From Pleurocapsa sp. MO_226.B13 (GTDB lineage: Bacteria; Cyanobacteriota; Cyanobacteriia; Cyanobacteriales; Xenococcaceae): 7,697 bases of DNA. The stretch is from positions 1-7,697 of the forward strand of contig JASJEI010000446.1 of NCBI GenBank assembly GCA_030064795.1. The letters are read 5' to 3'. A model generated the notes under the pieces. That model was not told the origin of the DNA and ran no database searches. It worked only from the letters and a program-made list of their open reading frames with translations. Below, in pieces: positions 1-5,593 of this stretch; position 1 is the first letter of the stretch; the number at the start of each line of letters is the position of its first letter. Both the position numbers and the translations under genes were made by a program.

Positions 1-1
1 T

Positions 2-595
2 CCTCAAACCCTCAAGGAAACAAATAACCATTTCAACACCAATAATTTTGGTCGTAAGCAAATTGCTATTGCTAAGAGTGCCAAAGGGATCTTAACTAGT
101 TCTGTTGCTTGGACAGACAGCTCAAAAAGCGAAGATACACGAGGCTCTATTACTTTAACCGAACCTTTAAAATCTGAAAATGGAGATATCGCCTTACCTG
201 AAAATTCCTCCATAATAGTTGAAGTTTCTGACTGGGATGATGGGGGATTTGTAACTTTGAGAGCGATCGCCATAGTAGCCAAGAATTCTCAGGGAGAAAT
301 AGTCCAACAAGAAATACCCGAAGATAGCTTATTAATCCGTGGTGAAGACAATCAACCATTAAAATTTGAAACTGAAAATTCAGGTAGTGGCAATTCGGGG
401 ATCGATCAATTATTAAGCAGTGCAGTGAAAAGTAGCGTCAGAAGTTTACCCATTCCTAGAGAAATAGGTTCTGCGGTTTCAAAAACAATCAGTGGATCTG
501 GTTCAAAAGTCGCAAATGAAGGCAAATTTTACTTTATTGAAGCCCAAACTCCTATCCTAGTTTATGTGAACAATTCCATAAGTATCGAGCAATGA
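2..595 (+). CDS. Secreted VirB10/TrbI-like protein, first paralog (5' end outside window)
   Basis: The reading frame is open from the first bases, so the start lies upstream; 197 codons are visible before TGA at 593-595. The protein is a paralog of the next gene. They share WTD(N/S)S, then (I/L)ALPENSS(L/I)IVEVSDWD, GFVTL, LLIR.EDN.PL and a C-terminal (V)YVN..(L/I)SIE(Q/E). The arrangement (a 'G-x-(I/L)-x(4-5)-WTD' entry strand, an L.P..S.(L/I)(I/V).V (small-barrel) segment, a '(I/V)PE.(S/T)LLIR' segment and a terminal short strand) resembles the C-terminal domain of VirB10/TrbI/TraB, the bridging subunit of type IV secretion core complexes. That resemblance is inferred by eye and is not certain. 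The gene overlaps the next by 4 bp (ATGA, 592-595), which suggests translational coupling in one operon. A shorter reading from ATG 257 would cut the conserved core and is not preferred. Confidence 0.75.
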   Translation, partial: PQTLKETNNHFNTNNFGRKQIAIAKSAKGILTSSVAWTDSSKSEDTRGSITLTEPLKSENGDIALPENSSIIVEVSDWDDGGFVTLRAIAIVAKNSQGEIVQQEIPEDSLLIRGEDNQPLKFETENSGSGNSGIDQLLSSAVKSSVRSLPIPREIGSAVSKTISGSGSKVANEGKFYFIEAQTPILVYVNNSISIEQ

Positions 596-1290
596 AAAAT
601 ATTTCAAATCACAAAAAGTTCTATGCCACGGCGATCGTGGTTGTCTTGACAACCACTTCAATTCATAGAGTTTCTGCTCAGATAAGGAGATTTCCCAGCA
701 TAAAAACTACCAATCGACTAAGAGAACTTCAACAAAAACAAATACCCCTAGCTACGACGATCGAAGGAACTATTACAACTCCAATTATCTGGACAGACAA
801 TTCTCAACCAAATGCAACTAGAGCCACAATAATTTTGAATGAACCACTTTTATATTCTGATGGAAGTATTGCCTTGCCTGAAAATTCCTCCTTAATAGTC
901 GAAGTTTCTGACTGGGATAATGCAGGATTTGTAACTTTAAATGCGGTCGCCATTGTCTACGAAAATAGCCGAGGAGAATTTACTCAAAGTACCATTCCTG
1001 AAGGTACTTTACTAATTAGAAATGAAGATAATCACCCTCTAGCATTTAAAACAGAGGAATCAAACGGTGGAAATTCCATAATTGGTGTAATTGCTGATGA
1101 AGTGGTACAAACTGGTGCTAGAAATCTATCTCTTCCTGGTGGGTTAGACTCAGCAGTTTCGCGTAGTTCGCGAACTATTAGAGATAACTCTAGAAGTTCC
1201 AGGAGATCTAACACCGGTGCAGTCTATTCTGTTGAAGAAGAAACCACGGTTTCCATATACGTAAATAGCTTTTTGAGTATTGAAGAATGA
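592..1290 (+). CDS. Secreted VirB10/TrbI-like protein, second paralog
   Basis: This is a complete 232-residue protein. Residues 1-29 form a signal peptide: basic start (MKNISNHKK), hydrophobic stretch around 12-23 and a VSA-Q cleavage site after residue 29. The mature part repeats the pattern of the upstream gene: WTDNS, ALPENSSLIVEVSDWD, AGFVTLNAVAIVYENSRGE, IPEGTLLIRNEDN, a Ser/Arg-rich low-complexity stretch (about 190-207), then TVSIYVNSFLSIEE. DNA of the shared core is still close (191-258 against 871-938, about 62 of 68 bases equal), pointing to tandem duplication or gene conversion. The layout resembles the VirB10/TrbI C-terminal barrel. Classical VirB10 has an uncleaved inner-membrane anchor and a proline-rich arm, both missing here, so if related it is a cut-down periplasmic form. 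ATG is fixed by the ATGA overlap with the gene before, and the gene overlaps the next one the same way. Family assignment is moderate; the CDS call is firm. Confidence 0.85.
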   Translation: MKNISNHKKFYATAIVVVLTTTSIHRVSAQIRRFPSIKTTNRLRELQQKQIPLATTIEGTITTPIIWTDNSQPNATRATIILNEPLLYSDGSIALPENSSLIVEVSDWDNAGFVTLNAVAIVYENSRGEFTQSTIPEGTLLIRNEDNHPLAFKTEESNGGNSIIGVIADEVVQTGARNLSLPGGLDSAVSRSSRTIRDNSRSSRRSNTGAVYSVEEETTVSIYVNSFLSIEE

Positions 1291-2018
1291 AAAATTCATG
1301 TGTTATTGGTGTTGGTGTTTGTGCTGGTCTTGCAGGTGCTTTATTAGTTACTCCTGCTCGGGCAGATGTCAATATTCCTGAAGATATTGCCCAAAAAGAA
1401 ACCATTCCCATCAAAATTATTCCAGGTCAAACTAGTGCCATTAATTTTAAGAATGACGAGCGAGTATCATTTTTAATTTTAAGCGATCGCTCAAAAATAG
1501 TTTATTCTTTAAATGCCCCGACTGACTCTGGCCAGGCTAGGTCTATCTATTTGAGGAACATCGAACCTCTTGATTTCCCTGGTGAAATAACTAGTAATCA
1601 GCCTAATTTATTTGTTGTCGCTATCGACGAGCTTGGAAGACAAAGGCAATATGAATTTGTGGTCGATAACACGCAGCAGCATGACAGTAAAATAAACATC
1701 ATTCCAGAAAAGGAAAAAACCCCAAAAAACAGGGCGAACGTAATTAATACAGAATTGGGGGCAGCTACTCCAGAAGACGTTCGGATCGGCTTGAAATACA
1801 AGTTGAGAAAAGGTGAAGTGTCTCCAGAAGATCCTGTTGCTTTATATACTTCCGAAGCAATTGCTCTGACCCTTAATGGACAAAAAACCTTACTCGCTTT
1901 AGCAGGAGAATTTGATATTCCTCTATCAGTGATCTCCGAATTTGGTAGAACTGGATTAGCTCAAAAAGCCAAATTTAGAATACAATCCGCTGAGCATTGG
2001 CTTCTAATCTTGATTTAA
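1287..2018 (+). CDS. Exported TraK/VirB9 (TrbG)-like protein
   Basis: This 243-residue protein starts inside the stop codon of the gene before (ATGA, 1287-1290). Residues 1-26 are a signal peptide (glycine- and alanine-rich core, TPARA-D cleavage). Residues about 40-125 read as a beta-sandwich in the style of TraK or the VirB9/TrbG N-terminal domain: 'IPIKIIPGQTSAINF', then a 'DERVSFLILSDRS' strand pair, 'RSIYLRNIEPLDFPG' and a '(Q)PNLFVVAIDELGRQRQYEFVV' strand pair, equivalent to the 'TNLivvT...Y.f.l' ending of that family. Residues about 160-230 are different: charged and helical, with 'RKGEVSPEDPVALYTSEA' and 'LAGEFDIPLSVISEFGRTG'. F-plasmid TraK is of similar length. With the two VirB10-like genes upstream, it would make an outer-membrane or periplasmic core-complex partner. 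Its last 44 bp overlap the end of the minus-strand response-regulator gene. The terminal HWLLILI does not look conserved, so the end may have been remodelled by that junction. Confidence 0.8.
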   Translation: MKNSCVIGVGVCAGLAGALLVTPARADVNIPEDIAQKETIPIKIIPGQTSAINFKNDERVSFLILSDRSKIVYSLNAPTDSGQARSIYLRNIEPLDFPGEITSNQPNLFVVAIDELGRQRQYEFVVDNTQQHDSKINIIPEKEKTPKNRANVINTELGAATPEDVRIGLKYKLRKGEVSPEDPVALYTSEAIALTLNGQKTLLALAGEFDIPLSVISEFGRTGLAQKAKFRIQSAEHWLLILI

Positions 2019-2802
2019 AGCAAGAGAAAGTATCACTTACTTGTTCGGTATAAAACCAGTGATTTAGTTGACCAATTATTAGACTCAACTCATTTTCGAG
2101 ATGATCTTCACTTATTTCACGCTCGTATATGCGCTTAGAGACTAATTGCTCATATCTTAGTTCTAATTCTTCGACAAGCGTACATTTATCAGAATCCCCT
2201 TTAAAAAGATAATCGAGCGGATCTTGTCGGTTTTTGGGGTCGCTCTCCCCAAAATGCCACCAACTTCCTTCGATAAAATTGTATTTTTTGGTGCTGGACA
2301 TCCAAGCATTAATTATCTTTGAGGCGATAATTTGGTTTATTTTTAAGATTCTATCCGATTCACTAGGTTGTACAGTACTATCAAAATCAAAAAATAAATT
2401 GGTATTGTTTATATTGTAATTAGGAAAAACATTGTACCCCTCACTCACATTTTGAATTACCGAGCTTAAATTCGTAGGTATGTTTTCTTTAAACAAATAT
2501 CCCTGCGCCCCAGCCCTCATGGATTTTTGAACTAAAAATCGATCATCCACACTAGTAATTATAATTATTTTTATATGAGGATATTTACTAAGAATTTTTT
2601 TGGTAGTAGTCAAACCATCCATAACTGGCATCTGAAGATCGATCAAAATCAGATCTACATCGTGTTGTTCTACTATGGCAATTGCCTCCAAGCCATTACT
2701 AGCAATCCTAAGATCGCTATTTTGAAATCGAGCGCACCCCTGTAACTGTTCGACTAACTTAAATTGACTTGATACTTGGTCGTCAACAATTAATAATTTC
2801 AT
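1975..2802 (-). CDS. Response regulator with intact receiver and unrecognised C-terminal domain
   Basis: A 275-residue protein. The frame can be extended to a TTG at 2814, but ATG at 2802 gives the canonical receiver start MKLLIVDDQ, so it is preferred; a GGA lies immediately before the ATG and no good Shine-Dalgarno is seen for either. Receiver residues (numbering from ATG 2802): acidic pair D7-D8, phosphoacceptor D55 in LILIDLQMPVMDG, switch T83 in IIIITS, and K105 in AGAQGYLFKE. This is a complete phosphorylation site. The receiver ends near residue 125. The last ~150 residues have no NarL- or OmpR-type helix-turn-helix that I can recognise. They contain EGSWWHFGESDP and long charged helices (EELELRYEQLVSKRIYEREISEDHLENELSLI) and look like an interaction or novel output domain. 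The gene converges on the TraK/VirB9-like gene with a 44-bp overlap and diverges from the exported protein at 2884. A cognate histidine kinase is not in the window. Confidence 0.85.
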   Translation of the reverse strand: MKLLIVDDQVSSQFKLVEQLQGCARFQNSDLRIASNGLEAIAIVEQHDVDLILIDLQMPVMDGLTTTKKILSKYPHIKIIIITSVDDRFLVQKSMRAGAQGYLFKENIPTNLSSVIQNVSEGYNVFPNYNINNTNLFFDFDSTVQPSESDRILKINQIIASKIINAWMSSTKKYNFIEGSWWHFGESDPKNRQDPLDYLFKGDSDKCTLVEELELRYEQLVSKRIYEREISEDHLENELSLIIGQLNHWFYTEQVSDTFSCFKSRLEANAQRIVF

Positions 2803-2883
2803 TCCGTGGATCAAATGCTAATTATTTTATTTGATATCTATTTTTCAATATTAAATCAATTATTTCACTAACCATAAATCATT
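2803..2883. promoter_or_regulatory. Divergent intergenic region between regulator and exported-protein gene
   Basis: This 81-bp, very AT-rich gap must hold the promoters of both divergent genes. On the plus strand TTGATA (2831-2836) and TATTAA (2849-2854) resemble -35 and -10 boxes, but only 12 bp separate them, so I do not claim a promoter. It includes the palindrome GATATC (2833-2838). No Shine-Dalgarno precedes ATG 2884. Shared control of both genes from this gap is inferred from geometry only. Confidence 0.4.
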
Positions 2884-4029
2884 ATGAATTTTTCAATTAC
2901 GTATTTCCTGAAAAGTTATAGATTATTAAGCATACTATTAATTTTTTACTACTTTTTTGATGAACCGGCGATCGCACAAAATGTCGAAGTCAAGTTATTA
3001 CCAAATTTCAACGAAATTTCATTTCAAGACTTCGATCCCCTTAATGAAGGGGGAGTGATAGGAACTGAGTTCAATGAACTTATCGGTCGAGATATCTCAC
3101 GTCAGTTTTTTGCAGGAGATCATGTTGAAGATGTTTTACAGCTAGGAGATCTTGAAGCCTCTCTAGCCCCTCAAGAGTTTACTCTAAACGATATTAACGA
3201 TCGTTTACTAGAACCTAATGACTTTTCAACATTACCCCTCAGCGAGTTTTCCTTGATTGAAGAACAGACACTCTTAAATTTAGTAGAGGCTGTTCCAGGA
3301 CTAGGACAGGAGCTTGCTGAAGATATTGAGCCAATCAATAAGCTACTAGAACAAGAGGGGATTTCAACAGATGTTGACCTCAAAACCCTTGTTAAAGATC
3401 GCTCAATCGCCAACCTTCAATTAGGATCTATTGACTTGGAGAATTTTTCGGTGGATTCTATTCCTAATCTTACAAATACCGAACTGGCAAATTTTGAGAA
3501 CTTTGAGACTAGTGTAATTTCAGAAGTTCCCGGTCTATCAGCAGTCCCTCTTGGTAATTTTCCCAACGATATTCCTCTTTCTGGTTCACTTATCGCTAGA
3601 GTTGATTTTGTTTGGGGTGGAGCAGAAAGTAAACGTAATCGGACAATCAGCGGTTCGTATGTTGAAGGTTTTCAAGTTCGGTGTGATTCAAATTGTGAAT
3701 ACCTAGAATTAGACGACATTGAAAATATTGGTTCAGCTATACAATTGCCATTTGAAGGAAGGCAATGGATTGCTGGACGAGAACACTGGGTAAAAGGTGG
3801 GACTGGATGTTTTGCTGGTGGGCGCGAACCTACGGGTATTCATCCTTTCGGTCCCACCTTTAAACTCGTTCTCTGGAGGACAGATGAAACTACTGATACG
3901 GCCACAGTGGTAATGTTTTTCAACATCAAAACGTCTTGTGGAGAAACTCCCTATATCATTGGCCCAATACCTTTTCCTCTTGGTTTAGTTCGAGTTAATG
4001 ATTATATATTTGTTGGCATAGGAGGCTGA
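2884..4029 (+). CDS. Exported protein of unknown function, four-cysteine C-terminal domain
   Basis: A 381-residue protein. Residues 1-31 are a signal peptide: K10 and R13, hydrophobic 14-25, cleavage at PAIA-QN. HIP1 lies in this part of the gene. Residues about 40-220 are acidic and leucine/phenylalanine-rich, with loosely repeated short motifs, notably VPGLGQEL (near 136) and EVPGLSAVPLGNFP (near 215), and recurring 'L..F/L.dF' steps; this looks like a repetitive spacer. Residues about 235-381 form a distinct domain with C267, C271, C309 and C352 (two possible disulfides), GREHWVKGGTGC and a beta-rich end (KLVLWRTDETTDTATVVMFFNIKTSC). I do not recognise a named family or catalytic motif. 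Neighbouring conjugation-like secreted proteins suggest a role in the cell envelope or secretion machine, which is inference. No good ribosome-binding site is visible. Confidence 0.8.
   Translation: MNFSITYFLKSYRLLSILLIFYYFFDEPAIAQNVEVKLLPNFNEISFQDFDPLNEGGVIGTEFNELIGRDISRQFFAGDHVEDVLQLGDLEASLAPQEFTLNDINDRLLEPNDFSTLPLSEFSLIEEQTLLNLVEAVPGLGQELAEDIEPINKLLEQEGISTDVDLKTLVKDRSIANLQLGSIDLENFSVDSIPNLTNTELANFENFETSVISEVPGLSAVPLGNFPNDIPLSGSLIARVDFVWGGAESKRNRTISGSYVEGFQVRCDSNCEYLELDDIENIGSAIQLPFEGRQWIAGREHWVKGGTGCFAGGREPTGIHPFGPTFKLVLWRTDETTDTATVVMFFNIKTSCGETPYIIGPIPFPLGLVRVNDYIFVGIGG
4021..4025 (+). promoter_or_regulatory. Shine-Dalgarno GGAGG for the 47-codon ORF
   Basis: This is a perfect GGAGG with a 6-nt gap to ATG 4032. 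It is the best ribosome-binding site in the left half of the window and the main support for the small ORF. Confidence 0.7.
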
Positions 4030-4031
4030 AA

Positions 4032-4175
4032 ATGGGAAAATATCAATCAGATAAAAACAAGCTAGCATTCATTCATCAGCATGAAAATCTTCAAACTGAA
4101 ACTAGCTCGGCCAAGTTTTGGCATCAAACAAAATGCTTAATTAAACATTTATTGTCAAAAATATCTTTCAAGTGA
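4032..4175 (+). CDS. Small basic 47-residue ORF, possibly a truncated gene
   Basis: ATG at 4032 lies 6 nt after a perfect GGAGG (4021-4025), which itself lies in the last codons of the preceding gene, so the ORF is probably cotranscribed and well translated. It gives MGKYQSDKNK..., with a His- and Lys-rich second half (KFWHQTKCLIKHLLSK) and no signal peptide or known motif. The TGA stop at 4173-4175 is the first triplet of a strong hairpin that begins an insertion-sequence-like segment. Two readings are open: a genuine small protein, or the N-terminus of a longer gene cut by that insertion. The quality of the ribosome-binding site argues that the start is real. Confidence 0.5.
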   Translation: MGKYQSDKNKLAFIHQHENLQTETSSAKFWHQTKCLIKHLLSKISFK

Positions 4176-4341
4176 CAGGTACACCGCCTTGCAAAGGCGG
4201 TGCCTGCTGTCACCGCATTCCGCGGTCAGCACCCCGCGCCTAAGCAAACGAGGCTTCAAGCCCTTAGCTTTAGCTAGTTGACCAGTCTAAGTTCTTCGGA
4301 ACTACGTTATTTAAGTTACTTGTTTTTGACGCTCCCCTCCG
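4173..4341. mobile_element. Transposase-less remnant resembling an IS200/IS605-family end
   Basis: There is no ORF, and GC content is higher than in the flanks. The segment opens with a compound hairpin: TGACAG (4173-4178) pairs with CTGTCA (4207-4212), and inside it CACCGCCTT (4182-4190) pairs with AAGGCGGTG (4194-4202) around a 3-nt GCA loop. Next is ACCGC/GCGGT (4212-4216/4222-4226), then a tract with GAGGCTTCAAGCCC, then AGTTC-TTCG-GAACT (4290-4303), a classic UUCG tetraloop hairpin. It ends in TTTTTGACGCTCCCCTCCG directly before the next ATG. Imperfect subterminal hairpins without terminal inverted repeats are typical of IS200/IS605 elements and their MITE-like derivatives, and these end sequences look familiar from cyanobacterial copies. 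That family call is from memory. A structured RNA is the alternative. Confidence 0.5.
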
Positions 4342-4755
4342 ATGAGAATTTTATTAGTTGAACACGATCGCGACATCTGCGAATTACTTAATGAAGTTTT
4401 GAAAACCCAACAATATGTAGTCGATATAGCAACCAATGGGCAGTCGGGATGGGGTTTTATTGAGGTTGGTAATTATTATGACCTAATAATTTTGGATACA
4501 ACACTACCAATAATTGATGGCTACAGCCTTTGTCGTCAACTGCGAACCAGAAAATATGATCTGCCTATTCTGATGACAACAACAAAAGATACTTGCACAG
4601 AAAAAGTTGAATGCTTTAATGCTGGTGCTGATGACTGTATAACTAGACCATTTAAACTAGAAGAACTACTGGCTCGTATTCGGGTTTTAGTCACTTCTCC
4701 CGACGAGTCGCGCAAACGTACAGCGCGGGCTTCTCAACTTTCCTCCCCGACGTGA
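4342..4755 (+). pseudogene. OmpR-type receiver domain without DNA-binding domain, probably truncated
   Basis: A 137-residue ORF. It aligns to an OmpR/PhoB-type receiver: MRILLVEHD, D52 in YDLIILDTTLPIIDG, the PILMTTT switch region with T80, AGADDCITRPF and LEELLARIRVLV. Two usually invariant positions differ: the second residue of the acidic pair is H8 (VEHD instead of VEDD), and the lysine before PF is R102. Full-length relatives are about 220-250 residues with a winged helix; here only a Ser/Arg-rich tail (SPDESRKRTARAS...) follows. The coding sequence of that tail (from about 4692) resembles insertion-sequence end DNA, and the TGA stop (4753-4755) is part of the motif TGACATTCTCC. There is no ribosome-binding site: CTCCCCTCCG precedes the ATG. 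I read it as a receiver remnant caught between insertion-sequence ends. A stand-alone, degenerate but functional receiver cannot be excluded, because the receiver frame is intact. Confidence 0.65.
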
Positions 4756-4804
4756 CATTCTCCAGACACCGAATCAAAGATTACGGTGCTGGCTTCCATT
4801 CTCC
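4753..4804. mobile_element. IS200/IS605-like end with strong hairpin
   Basis: The segment starts with TGACATTCTCC. A hairpin follows: CCAG (4762-4765) with CTGG (4789-4792), bulged A4766, CACCG (4767-4771) with CGGTG (4784-4788), AATC (4772-4775) with GATT (4779-4782), bulged A4783 and an AAA loop. The octamer CATTCTCC occurs on both sides of it (4756-4763 and 4797-4804). TGACAT.CTCC followed by a hairpin is, as I recall it, how many cyanobacterial IS200/IS605 right ends read on the complementary strand. No transposase ORF is attached. It is not a convincing terminator, because no T-tract follows. Confidence 0.5.
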
Positions 4805-4902
4805 CGTGCGATCATCGTGATAACTATGTTCAATAAAGTATAAAATCCTACCAGGGACGGAAGAGGGTTTAATTTGGATGTTTTATCTGTCGCCAACATT
4901 TA

Positions 4903-4939
4903 TTGATTTGGTATTGCAAATCAATCAACTTGATTGATT
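4903..4939. repeat. Overlapping TTGATT dyads
   Basis: Two perfect inverted repeats overlap. TTGATTTG (4903-4910) and CAAATCAA (4917-4924) form an 8-bp dyad with a 6-nt spacer. AATCAATCAA (4919-4928) and TTGATTGATT (4930-4939) form a 10-bp dyad around a single C at 4929. The shared arm means only one hairpin can form at a time, or that several half-sites can bind a dimeric protein. No gene starts immediately downstream on either strand. An operator or a partition or origin-proximal binding site is possible; function is not shown. Confidence 0.6.
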
Positions 4940-5026
4940 AGACCGAAAATTAGTTTATTTGCTTGGCGTTGGTGAGTGCGATCGCTATTTATTCCGAATT
5001 ATACTTGATTTATGCTACCTAGTCGT

Positions 5027-5037
5027 TGACATCCTCC
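5027..5037. repeat. Second copy of the TGACAT(T/C)CTCC motif
   Basis: TGACATCCTCC here matches TGACATTCTCC at 4753-4763 in 10 of 11 bases, same orientation, 274 bp apart. It is followed by CGCCACTAAAC with no equivalent strong hairpin. This may be the decayed end of another insertion-sequence copy, so the intervening DNA (with HIP1 at 4978-4985) may be a fragment between two such ends. Confidence 0.4.
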
Positions 5038-5116
5038 CGCCACTAAACACTCCTAACGTCGCGCTAATGTTACGATTTATAATCAAATACTTTAAAACTC
5101 CGCTTTTTTCAAAAAT

Positions 5117-5176
5117 AAGTCAAACAACAAGCTGGTTAATTTGACTTGTTTGCAGTACAATCATAACCAACCAGCT
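5117..5176. repeat. Interleaved inverted repeats
   Basis: AAGTCAAA (5117-5124) is complementary to TTTGACTT (5140-5147), and AGCTGGTT (5130-5137), lying in the loop of the first, is complementary to AACCAGCT (5169-5176). The pairs interleave, as in a pseudoknot or two alternative hairpins. Just to the right GAACACCG (5214-5221) pairs with CGGCGTTC (5243-5250) at 7 of 8 positions. No coding explanation is visible. Confidence 0.5.
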
Positions 5177-5267
5177 AATTGAATCTATTCGGTTTTATTT
5201 AGTTAAAGACCACGAACACCGCAGGAACTTTGGCGAGTGAATCGGCGTTCAGAAGTATCAATTGTTC

Positions 5268-5423
5268 CAATCAAAAAGTTTAGGAGAATGCCGTGAAATA
5301 GTTATTATCCCAATACATCCTACCAACCTCATGACTGAGAGGAAACAATCAAAAAGTTTAGGAGAATGCCGTGAAATAGTTATTATCCCAATACATCCTA
5401 CCAACCTCATGACTGAGAGAAAA
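5268..5423. repeat. 78-bp tandem direct repeat, two copies
   Basis: Copy 1 is 5268-5345 and copy 2 is 5346-5423, directly abutting. I find one difference (G5342 against A5420), so 77 of 78 bases match. Each copy carries AGGAGAATGCCGTGA and TTATCCCAA; the latter matches the DnaA box TTATCCACA at 7 of 9 positions, which is weak. The unit is 26 codons long, so an ORF from a TTG at 5262 reads through both copies as a repeated 26-residue block starting QSKSLGECREIV and ending at 5447, but it lacks a credible start and looks incidental. Near-identity indicates a recent duplication, or a constrained plasmid element such as long iterons or a partition site. Confidence 0.9.
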
Positions 5424-5442
5424 ATTTCTGTCGAGGTTCTAG

Positions 5443-5485
5443 ATTAAAACGCAGAAAGTGCGAAAGCTCTTTTTGGGGTTTTAAT
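5443..5485. repeat. Inverted repeat ATTAAAAC / GTTTTAAT
   Basis: Perfect 8-bp arms at 5443-5450 and 5478-5485 with a 27-nt spacer; with a one-base bulge the match extends outward (AG before the left arm, CCT after the right). The right part of the spacer has a TTTTT run (GCTCTTTTTGGGG). It could be a weak terminator-like or protein-binding dyad at the left edge of the presumed replication control region. Confidence 0.45.
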
Positions 5486-5496
5486 CCTATATGAGT

Positions 5497-5571
5497 TGAT
5501 TGTATCAAGCATTTTATCTGTTTGACAAGTTTTGACGGATAAATTTTGCTGCCTGAAACTACATACAATCA
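5497..5571. repeat. Inverted repeat TGATTGTAT / ATACAATCA with tandem TTTGAC
   Basis: Perfect 9-bp arms lie at 5497-5505 and 5563-5571. Between them TTTGAC occurs twice exactly 10 bp apart (5521-5526 and 5531-5536), one helical turn, which suits a protein contacting one face of the DNA. TACAAT (5564-5569) in the right arm is a 5/6 match to a -10 box, without a -35 at the right distance. The location upstream of the rep leader fits an operator or origin site; this is inference. Confidence 0.45.
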
Positions 5572-5593
5572 TCAAACCCAGACAGCAGAAAGG

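Noticed and set aside
2803..2814. Upstream TTG start for the response regulator
   Set aside because: It adds only four residues before the canonical MKLLIVDD start and has no ribosome-binding site.
4762..4792. Rho-independent terminator after the receiver ORF
   Set aside because: The hairpin is strong, but the following bases (CTTCCATTCTCCC) lack a T-tract; an IS-end hairpin fits better.
4959..5144. 61-codon plus-strand ORF from TTG
   Set aside because: It has no ribosome-binding site, crosses an IS-like motif and inverted repeats, and its translation has no recognisable feature.
5268..5423. CRISPR-like direct repeats
   Set aside because: There are only two abutting 78-bp copies with no spacers between them.
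5262..5447. 61-codon ORF containing a 26-residue block twice
   Set aside because: The start is a TTG without a ribosome-binding site, and the repeat is explained by the 78-bp DNA duplication being a multiple of three. Kept only as a repeat.
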